Origin: Prorocentrum cordatum
Taxonomy: Eukaryota > Sar > Dinophyceae > Prorocentrales > Prorocentraceae
DNA: 64,000 bases
Direction: 5' to 3'
NCBI GenBank assembly: GCA_963575745.1
Contig: CAUYUJ010016060.1
Coordinates: 732,960-796,959, forward strand
The stretch's first letter is position 1; each line of letters opens with the position of its first letter. Positions 40,166-51,478 of this stretch are shown here, in pieces. The position numbers were made by a program, and so were the translations under genes. Under the pieces are notes generated by a model. It saw nothing but the letters and a program-made list of their open reading frames with translations. It ran no database searches and was not told where the DNA came from.

Positions 40166-40700
40166 CTCTCCCCCTGGCCTCCACCCCCCGCCCGCCCCTG
40201 CGGCTCCACCTGGGCCGCCGCGGCGGCGCTCCTCTGGACTCCGGGTCTGCTCCAACCTCCTCTTCCAACCTCCAGCCTCAGAAGGATGAGGACGAGGAGG
40301 ATCGAGGAGGAGGAGGAGGAGGAGCACAGAGGAGGATCCAGGAATCGAGGGCCGCTGTTTGATTTTTTGACCCTGGAGGCCTCCGATCTCCTCTTCCGCC
40401 TCTCCTTCCCTGTTCTGTCTTCCTCTCGGGTTCCTCCCCCCTTGCACCCTCCCTCCCTTGTTGCCTCGCCTCATCCTCTTCCTCCTCGCCTCTCTCGCCT
40501 CCCTCCGGCCTTCTCCTCCTCCTCCCCTCTCTCGCCTCCCTCCCTCGCTCCCTCGCTTCCTCCTGGGCACGCTGCGGTGCTCGAGTCCTCCAAGGTGCCT
40601 CCTCCCGCTCCGCTTCCTCCCCCCATTCACCTGCCCTCCCGGGGAGTAGCGGGAGTCATCGGAGGAGGGAGGAAAGGGGGGTGCGTCATTTTTGGCGAAC
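40166..40700. other. No supported gene
   Basis: Pyrimidine-rich GC DNA. Frames open here reflect composition. Confidence 0.4.
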
Positions 40701-40705
40701 GTCGG

Positions 40706-41135
40706 AGGAGGAGGAGGAGGAGGAGGAGGAGGAGGAAAAAAAACGGAGGCGAACTTGCAGGCAAGCTTGCCAGAGCCCGATCACCACTACGAACCTGAAA
40801 CGTACGCATCCCCGCCCCTGTCCTCGGCATCCCTTCTGGCTCTGAGAAGATCTTGAGGGTCCTCTTGGCTCTTTGATGAAGGGGCTTCTCTAGGAGTGAC
40901 CGTCGCCTCGGGCTGGCCGATGTCCAGGGCAGGGCACAGTTCGAGGCCCGCGGGGGAACGCCCGAGGGCATACCTCCTCCTCCTCCTCCTCCTCCTCCTT
41001 CTCCTCCTCCTCCTCCTCCTCCTCCTCCTCCTCTGCTTCTCCCGCTCCTCCTCCTCCTCCTCCTCCTCCTCCTTCTCCTTCTCCTTCCTCCTCCTCCTCC
41101 TCCTCCTCCTCCTCCGCCTCCTCATCCTCCTCCGC
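40706..41135. repeat. GGA tract and TCC tracts
   Basis: GGA at 40706-40737, TCC/CTC at 40973-41030 and 41046-41125. Between them (40800-40970) unassigned DNA. Confidence 0.9.
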
Positions 41136-41137
41136 GA

Positions 41138-41213
41138 TCGGTAGCGACCGGTCGGCAGGCGAGATCGGTCGCGACCGATCGCGACCGATTTCAGGACAGG
41201 TCGCGGCCGATCT
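41138..41213. other. Cluster of GATCGGTCGCGACC palindromes
   Basis: GATCGGTAGCGACCGGTCGG, then GATCGGTCGCGACCGATCGC followed by GACCGAT, then GGTCGCGGCCGATC. Overlapping perfect and near-perfect palindromes in about 75 bp. Confidence 0.7.
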
Positions 41214-41327
41214 GGAGTCGAAGAAGACAAAACGCCATAAACATGAACTGTTGACGCTCCGCGCGGATTTCTTGGATCCGCGCGGGGCCCACGTGAGTGC
41301 GGCGACATGTGTCTCCAGCCTTCGACG

Positions 41328-41425
41328 CCGTCGTCGTGGTGGTGGTCGTGGTCGTCGTCGTAATCGTCGTCGTCTCGTCGTCGTTTTGTCGTCGTCGTCC
41401 TCGTCGTCGTCGTCGTCGAGACTGT
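41328..41425. repeat. CGT triplet tract
   Basis: GTCGTCGTGGTGG and TCGTCGTCG runs. Confidence 0.9.
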
Positions 41426-41614
41426 CCTCGGCGCACCTCGAGCGGCACCGTGCACTCCGGAGAGGCGCCGCCGCGCAGCCCGGTACCGGGCGGCCCCGCA
41501 GGCGCCGAGGACCCGGAGCGCCGCCGTTCTCCGCCGCGGCGGCAACGCCACCCAGCGCCCAAGGCCCAGATCGAGCGGTTCGGCAGTGGTTACGGGAGTG
41601 CTTTTGTTACCCTT

Positions 41615-41760
41615 TTGGGCCATAACGCGCGTCATGTTATGTCTCCTCTCCCCCTCCCTCCCCCCCCCATAACGTGATGCTCTCTCCCCTCACAGTCTGG
41701 GGGACGGGGGCGCTACGTTATGCCCCCTTCCGTCCCCCCCCATAACGCCCGATATGGCCG
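41615..41760. repeat. CCATAACG motifs, direct and inverted
   Basis: CCATAACG at about 41619, 41669 and 41739; CGTTATG at 41716; GTCATGTTATG at about 41630. Each of the later copies is beside a C-rich run. Confidence 0.5.
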
Positions 41761-42725
41761 CGAATAAAAATATGCGCTCTATGGTCGGAGAAACGTAGGA
41801 CTCGAGTACGCCGGAAATCGGGTTTGCCGACGCTGTTTGACGAGCGCGTCCCAGATTTTGACGGTCCGTGGGGTGTTTGCAGCGGGAGCTCGCGTCAGAT
41901 TTCAGATTGGGTCTCCTCAGTGTCATGATGGCCCCGTCAGGCCAACCCGAGTCCCCCGAATCTCGAGGCTTACTCGGCGGCGAGCCCGGGGGGGGGGAAT
42001 GAGAGGGGGCGGGCCCTCTCGGAAGGCTCGGAAGTCCCCCGGCCCTCTGAGAAGTTTTTGTTATCCCTCCCCGGAGACACAGAAAACTCCGCAGAACGCG
42101 CGAGGGTTTCTGAGAAGCCCCGCCGTCTTCTGAGAAGGTTTCCTCCTCCTCATTTCTCCCCTCGATCGCCGCCGAAATACGTCTGCCCGATATGGATTGC
42201 AGTCGGAGTCGATGTTAGGGACGGGTAGCATTCCCGAGGGTGTTCCTGAATCTTTGCCTCTTAGGCCCATCCTTGACCAGCCTCGACGGCCCGCCCCGCG
42301 TCCAGGTCGGCCACGCGCAGAGTGGTGCAGGGGACGGGGGGGGGCAGGCTTCCTGGACTGCTTGAGACGGCGCGGGCCTTCCCTGTAGATGCGGGGCCGG
42401 CGCCTTTCTGTTGAGAAGCAGCTCCCTCTCGAGGAGGCCTTCCCGCATCCCCCTGCCCCCTTTTGTGCGCGCCACCAGGTCACGGCGCTGACAGCAGGAC
42501 CGCGCTGGGCTCAGGAGGGGGCTCAGGAGCATTCGGCCCGCCCCTCAGGTCCAGGTCGGGAATTACCAGCCTCGAACTTATCCCTATCCTTAAGATTGAC
42601 ACGCCAAAAAGCGATGACAATCTTAGGGATGCGCCCTCAAAAAATAAGGGAATCCCTCAGATTGGCATCGTGAGGAGGAGATGCCCAGCACAGGGACAGG
42701 GATATGTTCCAGGCTGGTCAGGGAA

Positions 42726-42728
<3 letters not shown>
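41761..42728. other. No gene recognised
   Basis: Mixed GC-rich DNA. Short overlapping frames only. Confidence 0.4.

Positions 42729-42761
<33 letters not shown>
42729..42761. repeat. AT microsatellite
   Basis: ACACACA followed by about 15 TA units. Confidence 0.95.
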
Positions 42762-43319
42762 TACTGGACGAGGCCCGCCGTGGCCAGGAGAGCCCCGGTC
42801 GTTCCTTCTATATTCGGCCTTCTGGTGTTGTGTCTATCAAAGAGGGCGTGACGGTTCTTCGCCAGTCGATGTGCGGGGATCCGGCCGGATACTCCGAGGT
42901 ATGATGCGTCGGGGGTGGACAGAACCTCCAACAGTGACACGTCGATTAGTGAACTGTCCGTTTTCGGTTCTCGAGAGGGCGCCGTGACCGTTATTTTCCA
43001 GGCTTGCGCCCACCAGGTTTGGGCCTCAGGTCGTCGCTAAACCACGTTTTACTAAAGTGGGGTCTGTCTATCCCCGAGCGAATCTGGATAATCCAGGGCA
43101 GATGCGGGCGAATCCAGGTACATTTGGGTCAAGCTTGCTAAATCCAAGTACATCCAGAGATCCCCGATGGACCGTTTAGCCGCGCTGCAGAACCCAACCA
43201 GCCCATCCAGAAACGATGCCCAGGCGAGTTGCCTTGATCATGCATGTGGAGGAGGACGCAGTGGAGTGAAGGCTGGGAAGCCGACATACCCCAAGACGGG
43301 GAGGATGGAGGAGGAACCA
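42762..43319. other. No gene recognised
   Basis: Unassigned sequence. 43050-43165 has weak ATCCAGGTACAT/ATCCAAGTACAT duplication. Confidence 0.4.
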
Positions 43320-43475
43320 GGGGAGGAGGGGGAGGAGGAGGGGCAGGCGGAGGAGGGAGGAGGGGGGAGGGAGGAGGGGGGAGGGAGGAGGGGGGAGGGA
43401 GGAAGAGGATAAGGCGAATGAGGAGGAGGAGGAGGAGGAGGAGGAGGAGGAGGAGGAGGAGGAGGAGGGGGGTAA
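43320..43475. repeat. GGA tracts
   Basis: GGGAGGAGGGGGGAGGGAGG minisatellite, then pure GGA. Confidence 0.9.
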
Positions 43476-43669
43476 GCAGGAAAGGCCAGATGCCTCTTGG
43501 ATGCCTCTCACAGTTTTTTACCTAACAGCTCTTGCTGATAGGTTTCTAGTGGTCTCAAAAGAGAGCAGCAGATGACTCCACAGGGGGGTCGGGGCGGGAC
43601 CCGGAACGGCTGCCGCCGCGGCTGCCGCCGAAGCCGAAATCGCTTGGGACATCCTCGCAAAATCGCTCT

Positions 43670-43965
43670 TGGTGCTCCCAGAACTCCATTCCCGGGCCAC
43701 ATTTTGGATGCCCGGAGCCAACTGTAGGCCACTTCGTGCTCTTCGACTTCCCAGAACTCCATTCCCGGGCCACATTTTGGATGCCCGGAGCCAACTGTAG
43801 GCCACTTCGTGCTCTTCGAGTTCCCAGAACTCCATTCCCGGGCCACATTTTGGATGCCCGGAGCCAACTGTAGGCCACTTCGTGCTCTTCAGTTCCCAGA
43901 ACTCCATTCCTGGGCATGATTTTGAATGCCCGGAGCCAACTGTAGGCCACTTTGTGTTCGTGTCC
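43670..43965 (+). repeat. 73-bp tandem repeat, four copies
   Basis: GAACTCCATTCCCGGGCC starts at 43681, 43754, 43827 and (variant) 43899. The unit continues ACATTTTGGATGCCCGGAG, CCAACTGTAGGCCACTTCG, TGCTCTTCG. The copies are nearly identical, hence recent. Confidence 0.95.
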
Positions 43966-44014
43966 ATTCTTCTGAGTGATGCTGAGGCTGAAGGGGGCCA
44001 CATTTTGAATGCTG

Positions 44015-44345
44015 AGGCAGGCTGATGCTGCGGCCGAGGCAGGCTGAGGCTGAGGCAGGCTGAGGCTGAGGCCGAGGCTGAAGGCAGACTGAGGCTGAGG
44101 CTGAAGCAGGCTGAGGCTGAGGCTGAGGCAGGCTGAGGCTGAGGCTGAGGCAGGCTGATGCTGAGGCAGGCTGAGGCTGAGGCTGAGGCTGATGCAGGCT
44201 GAGGCTGAGGCAGGCTGAGGCTGAGGCCGAGGCTGAAGGCAGACTGAGGCTGAGGCTGAAGCAGGCTGAGGCTGAGGCTGAGGCAGGCTGAGGCTGAGGC
44301 AGGCTGAGGCTGAGGCTGAGGCAGGCTGAGGCTGAGGCTGTGACT
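44015..44345. repeat. GCTGAG hexamer array with internal duplication
   Basis: GAGGCTGAGGCAGGCTGAGG-type repeats. A block containing GAGGCCGAGGCTGAAGGCAGAC occurs at about 44069 and 44225. Confidence 0.9.
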
Positions 44346-44499
44346 GCGACTGCCGTTGCCGCTGCGACTGTCATCGCGAATGCGACTACGACTGCGAGAA
44401 CAGCAGAATTCTACAATTGGATTTACATCTGAATCTTAAGGGGAATGCTTTCAGATATGCTTCTACACATCGCTGTTAGGTTGCTTTGCCGGGATAATT

Positions 44500-44772
44500 T
44501 GATACTTCTTGGGAGCTTCTTGTAGGCGTCTTGAGGCCTCTTGGGGGCCTCGTAGCGGTCCTGGGGACCTCTTGAAGCGTCTTGGGTGCCTCCGGGGGGC
44601 CTCGTTGGGCCTCTTGATGGTCTGTTGGGAGTCACTTAAGGGCCTCTTGGAGGCATCTGGTGGACATCTGTTGGGCCTCTTGGGCACCTCGTGGGGCCCT
44701 CTTGGGGCACTATTGGGAGCCCTGGGGTCCATCGTGGGGCCATCTTGCATGATATCGATCAAAGTACGGGCC
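44500..44772 (+). repeat. TCTTGGGG-type repeat, ending GGGGCCATCTTG...GATCAAAGTACGGGCC
   Basis: CCTCTTGGGG-rich DNA. Its last ~85 bp match the end of 45075-45273 (GGGGCCCTCTTGGGGCAC, TTGGGAGCC, ATC-TGGGG-CATCTTG, GATC-GTCAAAG-ACGGGCC). Confidence 0.7.
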
Positions 44773-45074
44773 GAAATAGATCAGCCCCACCCCACACCCC
44801 TCCATGAAGCCAATCTGTAGCCAAGACCTTGTTGTAAAGTCAATACTGTGTACTTTCTCGCCGGGGCTGTTTTGGACGCTCTAGCCCCCAGCCGCAGACC
44901 CAGGGGGAGGGGGGAGGGGGAGGGTAAACCTCTCCACGAAGGGGAAGTAGGGGAGTTTGAAGAGGAAGCGTTCTAATCCACTCACGCCCAGAGGGCTGCT
45001 GGATTAGCAACCCCTCCCAGGAGGCCAACACGTGGCCCCAAAATCATAGGAACATCAATGCTGTTGGCCTTCTC

Positions 45075-45273
45075 GCCGAGGCCTCTTGGGGCGTCTTGGG
45101 TGCCTCTGGTGGCCCTCTTGGGGGTCTCTGGGGAGAGCCTCTTGGAGCAATTTTGGGGACCTCTTGGGGGCTTCTTGGATCTCCTGGGCACGCCTTGGGG
45201 CCCTCTTGGGGCACCCTTGGGAGCCTTGGAACCATCCTGGGGTCATCTTGGAGGAGATCAGTCAAAGGACGGG
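45075..45273 (+). repeat. TCTTGGGG-type repeat
   Basis: Second copy of the 44500-44772 unit, same orientation. Confidence 0.7.
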
Positions 45274-45573
45274 CCGTGCTCAGCTAGGCTCCTCCCCCCA
45301 GGAGGCCCCCAATATGGCCAACACCTTAGTCAAATCGATGAGTTCGGCTTCCTCGCCGAGATCACAGACCCTCTGACACCTCGCGTTCCCCCCCGTCCGG
45401 GCCCGGGGGGAGGGGGTAGGGGGAGGGGTCAAGACACCCTGCCCGCCCGCAAGCCGTCTCGCTCACTCCCAACCGCCCTCCCAACACATACGTAGCACCC
45501 GAGCCTGGCCCGAGCCGCAGCATATTCAGCAGTCGTCTGTGGATGGGCAGCTACTGGGGGCGAATCCTGGTGC

Positions 45574-45737
45574 CGCCGCCCGCCGCCGCCGCCGCGCCGC
45601 CGCCGCCGCCGCCGCCGCCGTTGTCCGCCGCCGCCGCCACTGCGCCGCCCGCCGCCGCCGCCGCCGCTGCCGTCCCCGCTGCCGAATCGCCGCCGCCGCA
45701 GCCGTTGCCGCCGCAGCCGCTGCCGCCGCCGCCCGCT

Positions 45738-45768
<31 letters not shown>

Positions 45769-45945
45769 CCGCGCCGCCGCCGCCGCCCCCGCCGCCGCCA
45801 CCGCCGCCGCCGCCCCGCCGCAGCCGCCGCAGCCGGTGCCGCCGCCACCGCCGCCGCCGCCGCCGCCGCCTCCCCCGCCGCCGCCGCCGCCGCCGCCACC
45901 GCCGCAGCCGCCGCAGCCGCTGCCCCCGGCGCAGCCGCCGCCAAG
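45574..45945. repeat. CCG triplet array
   Basis: About 370 bp of CCG/GCC with few interruptions, expanded inside copy 1 of part 2 of the surrounding block. Opens poly-Pro, poly-Ala, poly-Arg and poly-Gly frames. Confidence 0.95.
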
Positions 45946-47950
45946 TGTACTGCGTATTGTTTTTTGACAAGGATGGTGGGTGGAGGCCGCATCGGATTCG
46001 CTGCGCATGCTCCGATCCGAATTTGGAGGCAGAGAGTGTGTGCGTCCCAGTCGCTCTGGGGGGAGGGGGGAGGGGGTGTATACGAATAGCGAGCAGTGAT
46101 CAAGCTACCCACCCGCCCGCTTTCCGTCTAGCTCACTCCCACCCGCCCCCCCCCAATACCTAAGTAACACCCGAGCCTGATCATGTTCAGCGGTCGTCTT
46201 TGGATGGACAGATACTGGGAACCAAAGCCGACCCCAGGTGCGCGATGTTTGGGCGAGGTGCGCCAAGCGTGCCAGGGGCGGCACGCGCGCCATGCACCTC
46301 TGGGGCCCGAGCGTGCCAGGCACGCCTGGTGCGCCAGATGCGCCACGTGCTCCGAGTGCGCCAGGTGTGCCGCATACTCGAACCGCACCGGGTGCGCCAC
46401 GTTCGGGGCAAGTGCAGAGTGCACAGGTGCGCCTGCGCACGTGAGAGCACACATCGGGAAACATGTCCGCGCCCGTAATCCTTGTTAAAACCAATGCCAA
46501 TCATTGTGTTTGGTGGTCCTACGTTCACCAGGCCGTGCGCCACCACCCCCGCCGTCCCTGTCAAAAACGACTTGGCAGTGATCGCGGGGTAGCCGCGCAT
46601 GATCCAGATGTAGCCACGAGGTGCATTGTGTATTGTGTATTGTTTTGCGTCAGGGATGCTCGCCCTGCGCGCAGCAGGGAATATGCTGACATCCGCGCCG
46701 TCCCTGTCAAAGAACCATACAGAGTGCTCCTGGGCCTTGCGAGCATGACTTCAGACTTTGCCTCACATTGTACTTTTCATTGTTTTTGTCAGGGATGGTG
46801 GGGGGGCGCATCGGGTTGGCCTCGCATGCTCCACATGTGGGGGCAGAGTGAGGCTTGTATTGCCTTTTGACCGGGATGATAGGGGGCGGGCCCGCCGCCG
46901 GCCGGGTGGGGGAGGGGGGTATACCAATACGAAACAGTGGTAAACCCTTCGCCAAAGAGGAAGAGGGAAGATGGAAGGAGAAATTCTCGAAACCACTACC
47001 GGTTTAAAGGGCTCGTGGGATTTGGAGATCGCAAACTGTCTAGCTCACTCCCACCCGCCCTCCCAACACAAAAGTATCATCCGAGCATCAGCATGTTCAG
47101 TGGATAGACAGCTGCGGGGAACCAAAAGTGAGCCCATGTGCGCGACGCTTGGGCGAGGTGCGCCACGCGTGCCAGGGGCGCCACGCGCGCCAGGCACCCC
47201 TAGGGCCCGAGCGTGCCAGGCACGCCTGGTGCGCCAAATGCGCCACGTGCTCCGAGCGCGCCAGTTGTGCCGCATACTCTAGCCGCACCAGGTGCGCCAC
47301 GTTCGGGGCAAGTGCAGAGTGTGTCAGGTGCGCCTGCGCACGTGAGAGCACACATCGGGAAACATGTCCGCGCCCGCAATCCTTGTTAAAAACCAATGCC
47401 CATCATGGCGCACAGCATGCCACAGCACAGCGCACAGCATGCCATACGCCGCCACCGTTGCCGTCCCTGTCAAAAAACACTTGGCAGTGATCGCGGGGTA
47501 GCCGCGCATGATCCAGATTTTGCCGCGAAGCGCATTGTGTATTGTTCCTTGGTCAGGGATGGTAGCCCTGCACACAGCAGGGATGGCAGCCCTGCGCACA
47601 GCCGTTCCGGTTAAAAAGTAATTCAACGTGCTCGCGACCCTCACGAACATGACTCCAAACTTGGCCCCAAAGTGTACGTTGTATTATTTCTGACAGGGGT
47701 GGTAGGGTGGCCGCATCGGGTGGGCCGCGCATGCTCCGAATTTGGAGGCAGAGTGTGCTTCGTATTGTGTTTTGAGAAGGATGGCTGGGGTGTGTGATCA
47801 TGGTGTCCTCATTGTTCCTGGTTGGCTTGGAGGGGGTGTATGTGAATAGGGAACAGTAGTGGTAAACCCCTCCCCGAAAGGGAAGAGGGAAGATGGAACA
47901 ATAAACTCTCGAAACCGCTCACGCCCTAAAGGGCTGGTGGGGTTTAGAGC

Positions 47951-48399
47951 ACGTCGTGGCCGCTCCAGCGCGAGTCGATGGGCGGCCGAGGTCGTTCAGT
48001 CCTCAACGAGTTATGGTAATTGCTATGGGAGTGATCGGCGCAGGAGGGGACGACTTTCTCGGAATCGAAGTTCGAGGGTTTTTTTCTGTCACAGGGTCGT
48101 CGGTTCCTGGCGGTTTTCCATTCTCGGGGTGCGTTGCAGCAGCTGCACCTCGCACGCCCCCCCCCCTTGAGCTGACCTCCCCCTAGTATCGCGCCCCTCA
48201 GAAAGGGGGGCGGTCAACCCAGCCACCCGAGGTTTTGAAACAACAAAGCGGAGGTGTCTGGTATTCCCACATCCTAGGTGGGGTTCTTGTTCCCCGCATC
48301 CCAAGTGGGATTCTTGTTTTCGCTTGGACACCCCGCGCAGTCCTCTTACTCCCTCCTTTTTCATCCGTTTCTCCAATTACTTTCATCATGATCACCATT
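47951..48399. other. No supported gene
   Basis: One plus frame (about 47956-48186; MGVIGAGGDDFLGIEVRGFF) has fair composition but no recognisable domain. 48250-48320 contains a small ATCC(C/T)A-GTGGG(G/A)TTCTTGTT duplication. Confidence 0.25.
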
Positions 48400-48567
48400 A
48401 CCATCGCCAGACCTGTCACCATTACACCACCACCCCTACCATCAGCCATCACCACTGTCTCATCATAATCACCGACCACCGATCGATATCATCATCACCC
48501 CATCGTCATCACCATCATCCCCGCCACCATTATCACCAGCACCACCATCATCATCACCATCATCATC

Positions 48568-48599
<32 letters not shown>

Positions 48600-48610
48600 C
48601 ATCACCGTTG
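48400..48610. repeat. CAT/ACC triplet tract
   Basis: CATCATCATCACC array, nearly pure from 48530. Confidence 0.9.
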
Positions 48611-48639
48611 CACACCCATTCACTCACACACACACACTG

Positions 48640-49800
48640 TCACACTCATCTTGAGCGAGTCTCGAGCGGGAGCTTCGTCTGTGAGTGACTTGCCAGGAAG
48701 TCTCACGCGGGAGCCCCCTCCTTAAAGGGCCCGCGCCTTACGCTTTTCATCCGAGGAGGCCATCCTCAAACATGGAAGCGTCGTCACCGCTGTCCTATCC
48801 AGTCCTTCAGATGGCGGAAGTCTCGAGCGGGGGCCTCGACTGTAAGTGAATTGCGAGGAAGTGTCAGGCGGGAGCCACCTCCATTTGATGCCCGCAGATC
48901 ATGCTCGTAACCCGACGCACAGCACTCGAGCCCCCCAAGGGGCGAACAAGTGAATTGCGAGGAATTCCCATGCGGGAGCCCCCTCCCTCTGGTGCCGGCG
49001 GATCATGTCAGCAATCCGAGCACTGTAGCAGGCCTAGCACTTAAGCATTGTAGCAGGCCTAGCACTTGAGCATCCCAAGGAGGCAAATCGTGAGGGTGTC
49101 CCGAGCGGGGGTCTCATATATGTGTGATCTGCGAGGGAGTCTTACGCGGGAGCCTTCCCCCTTGTGGGGGCCGCAGATCATGTGAGTAATCCGAACGGGC
49201 CACTGGTGTATTGTAGCGGGCATATCACCCGAGCACCCCGGGGCTTGCAAATCGTGTGGATGTCTCGAGCGGGGGCCTCGTCTGTGAGTACATGTCGAGG
49301 AGTTATCTCCCTCCCTATGGGGCCCGCCGATTGTGTCAATAATCCGAGCGGGCCGCCCGCGTATTGCAACAGGCGTAGCACTTGAGCACCCCAAGGGGGC
49401 CCATCGTGAGGACGCCTCGATTGGGCGTCCCGTTTGCGAGGGAATGGCAAGACAACCTCTGGCGGGAGCCCTCTCCCCACGGGGTCCCCGCCTCACGTTG
49501 GTAGTCTGAACGGATATTCGGTGTAGTGCAGCAAGCATAGCACTCAATCCCCCCAGGGGGCTGAAAATGCGCGGATGCTCGGAACGGGGGTTCTGTGCGT
49601 GGGCGACTTGCGAGGACGTCGCATGCGGGAGCCCCCTCCCCATGGGGCCCGCACCTCATGTGTTCGTTTCGAGCGGGTCATCGGGATCCTATCTGTCGTC
49701 GTGCTTGGGCTCTTGCGCTTTGAATCTGCAGGCCATGTCGAGCGGGAGCTCATTGTAGGTGAGCGGCGAGGAAGCGTCGAGCGGGAGCCAAGCGGCTCGT
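48640..49800 (+). repeat. Degenerate ~165-bp tandem repeat, about 7-8 copies
   Basis: The unit contains TTGCGAGGAAGTCTCACGCG, GGAGCCCCCTCC, GGGGCCCGCAGATCATGT, AATCCGAGCGGGCC, GTATTGTAGCAGGC-TAGCAC, TTGAGCACCCCAAGGGGGC and GTCTCGAGCGGGGGCCTCGT. GCGAGG-type anchors lie at about 48689, 48849, 48953, 49128, 49296, 49434, 49607 and 49762. Confidence 0.8.
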
Positions 49801-50373
49801 CTGCGAAAAATCGTTTCGACGCCCACGTTTGCAAGAGGTCTGCCTGGGTGGCGGGTAGCGAAGGTCGACGGGCTGCGAAGAGCATGTCGCAGTTTTGGGG
49901 TGGCCGGCGAGTTGCTCCAGGGAGCCAGGGGCGCTGACGACGAAGGCGAGGCCGCGGCGCGGATGCAGGACGAGCAGGAGGAGGACGAGGCCGAGGAGGA
50001 GGAGGAGGAGGAGGAGGAGGAGGTCTTGTCCCGAGCTGCTTTCTCCTGGCTCTCCCGGAGCGCAGGGACAATGACACGCGGTCATTCTCATACTCGCGGC
50101 CGCCGAGCTGGCTGCCCTGGAGAGAGGAGCCTGCCCCCCCCGGCGCCCCGCGGCCCCGAGGACGCCCCGTGGCGCCGGGGCGAGGCGGCGCCGGGGCCCC
50201 CGTCCGCCCCGCGCCGCCGCGCCCTCGCCCCCGGCGGCGCCGGGCCGGCGGCCGCGCCAGGCTCGGGGCGGCCTCGGCGTCGGCGTCGGCGTGGCAGTTG
50301 GCGTCGGCCAGAGATCCAACTCATTGAAAAAATCAAGACGGAGGTGTTTCGCGAAATTCGGCCCCTAGGGGCC
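49801..50373. other. No supported gene; GGA tract
   Basis: GGA tract at 49975-50025 and GC-rich DNA. The open plus frame through here is Glu- and Arg/Pro-rich and resembles no known protein. Confidence 0.35.
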
Positions 50374-50455
50374 CTTGCCGGGCCTCGGGACTGTCAAAAA
50401 ACGACTCAGGATGAAAAACCGGTCCTGGGGAAGGGATCGAGACTTCCGGGGACCC
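50374..50455 (+). repeat. Dispersed repeat, copy 2 (partner 2074-2160)
   Basis: GGGCCTCGGGACTG, AAAACGACTCAGGATGAA, GGTCCTGGGGAAGG. Confidence 0.6.
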
Positions 50456-50477
50456 CGTATTGAAAAAGTCACGACAT

Positions 50478-50491
50478 CGGATCTCAGGGGT

Positions 50492-50527
<36 letters not shown>

Positions 50528-50560
50528 TGGCGTCGGCGGCGGCGGCGGCGTCGTCTCGGG
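50478..50560. repeat. CGT/CGG triplet tract
   Basis: GTCGTCGTCGTCGGCGGCGG array. Confidence 0.9.
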
Positions 50561-51306
50561 CGGGCGGCAGAGGTGGGGGACCATGCCCCCAGATCTGGGC
50601 GGGGCATTTTGTTCACACTGGGCGCTTTCGCTCGGTTTCGAGCCCCAGGGCTCGTCCCGCCGGACCTGGCCCGCCACGCCTTGGCTCGACACGGTAATCA
50701 TCCACGTCGCCATCTCCCAAGCGTCAACGTCCTGAGCTGTTCCCAGCATCCCGCCCGGCGAATCGGGGCGACACGCTATCCTGTTGGGCGTAGGCCGCCG
50801 TTACGACGCGCTGAGCAAAAGTTCCCGACCGCAGGCGTCAGGAAGCGCTTTCCCTCACCGCTGCTGATGGAACGCCCCGCTACTTTCATCGCCCCGCTAA
50901 TGATCCACATTCCCCGCTAGAATTGCCCGCCCGCTAATGACCTGTTGATGGCCCACAAAACTGGCTTCACTCACGGCCCCGCTAGTGGCCCACTATCTGA
51001 ATTTGGCTTCCTCATGGCCCACGAATGAAATCTACCCATAAATCCCCCACGAATGGCACACAAATGATATGACAATGATTTTTGATGCACGAGTGGGCCA
51101 GTAATTGTCTTCGAACTGTTCGCTTCTTATCTTTCTTTCGCGTCAACGCTATTGCAAAGATCACGAGTGCCAAATCAGGCGGTCATTAGCGTGCCATTGG
51201 CCAGGTCCGAAGGTACTGTGAGACAGGGCCCTTCATGGTTGATAGGGGGATCGATGATTGCAGGAACGTGCCTCTAGTCCCCAGATTGCCCGTATACTGC
51301 CGCCGC
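50561..51306. other. No gene; CCGCTAATG/CCCACGAATG motifs
   Basis: 50880-51070 has a very degenerate repeat with CCCGCTAATG, GGCCCAC-A(A)TG and CCCACGAATG at 25-40 bp steps. Confidence 0.4.
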
Positions 51307-51368
51307 AGGCCCAAAAGGTGCACGAAAGGCGGGCGTTTCCCCACCCCCGTTGATGCCCCCGTGTGAAA
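51307..51368 (+). repeat. Dispersed repeat, copy 2 (partner 3637-3697)
   Basis: AGGCCCAAAAGGTGCACGAA followed by AGG, GGGCGTTTCCCC, CCCCCGTTG, CCCCCGTG. Confidence 0.55.
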
Positions 51369-51416
51369 GAGCACCCGAGTCTCGGGAGGAATAATGAGGA
51401 TACGTGCGTTGCCCCC

Positions 51417-51418
<2 letters not shown>

Positions 51419-51455
<37 letters not shown>

Positions 51456-51478
51456 GGTGTCGGTGTCGGTGTCGGTGT
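51419..51478. repeat. GT microsatellite then GTCGGT hexamers
   Basis: About 17 GT units followed by four GTCGGT units. Confidence 0.95.

Larger units (their letters stand above)
44905..47950 (+). repeat. Large repeated block, about 0.9-kb unit, three diverged copies
   Basis: Part 1, GTAAACC-CTCC-CGAA-GGGAAG ... CTCACGCC--AAGGGCT, occurs at about 44920, 46940 and 47858. Part 2, CTCACTCCCACCCGCC ... TTCAG-(G)GTCGTCT-TGGAT, occurs at about 45469, 46131 and 47043; the last two are 912 bp apart. Part 3, GCGAGGTGCGCCA-GCGTGCC, occurs at 46250 and 47150. Part 4, TATTGTTTTTTGACA-GGATGG ... GCATGCTCCGAATTTGGAGG, occurs at 45957, about 46770 and about 47675. No gene. Confidence 0.75.

Noticed and set aside
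39053-40630. 525-codon minus-strand frame
   Set aside because: Runs through TCC and GGA arrays (poly-Glu, poly-Ser, poly-Arg). The non-repeat part has no recognisable domain.
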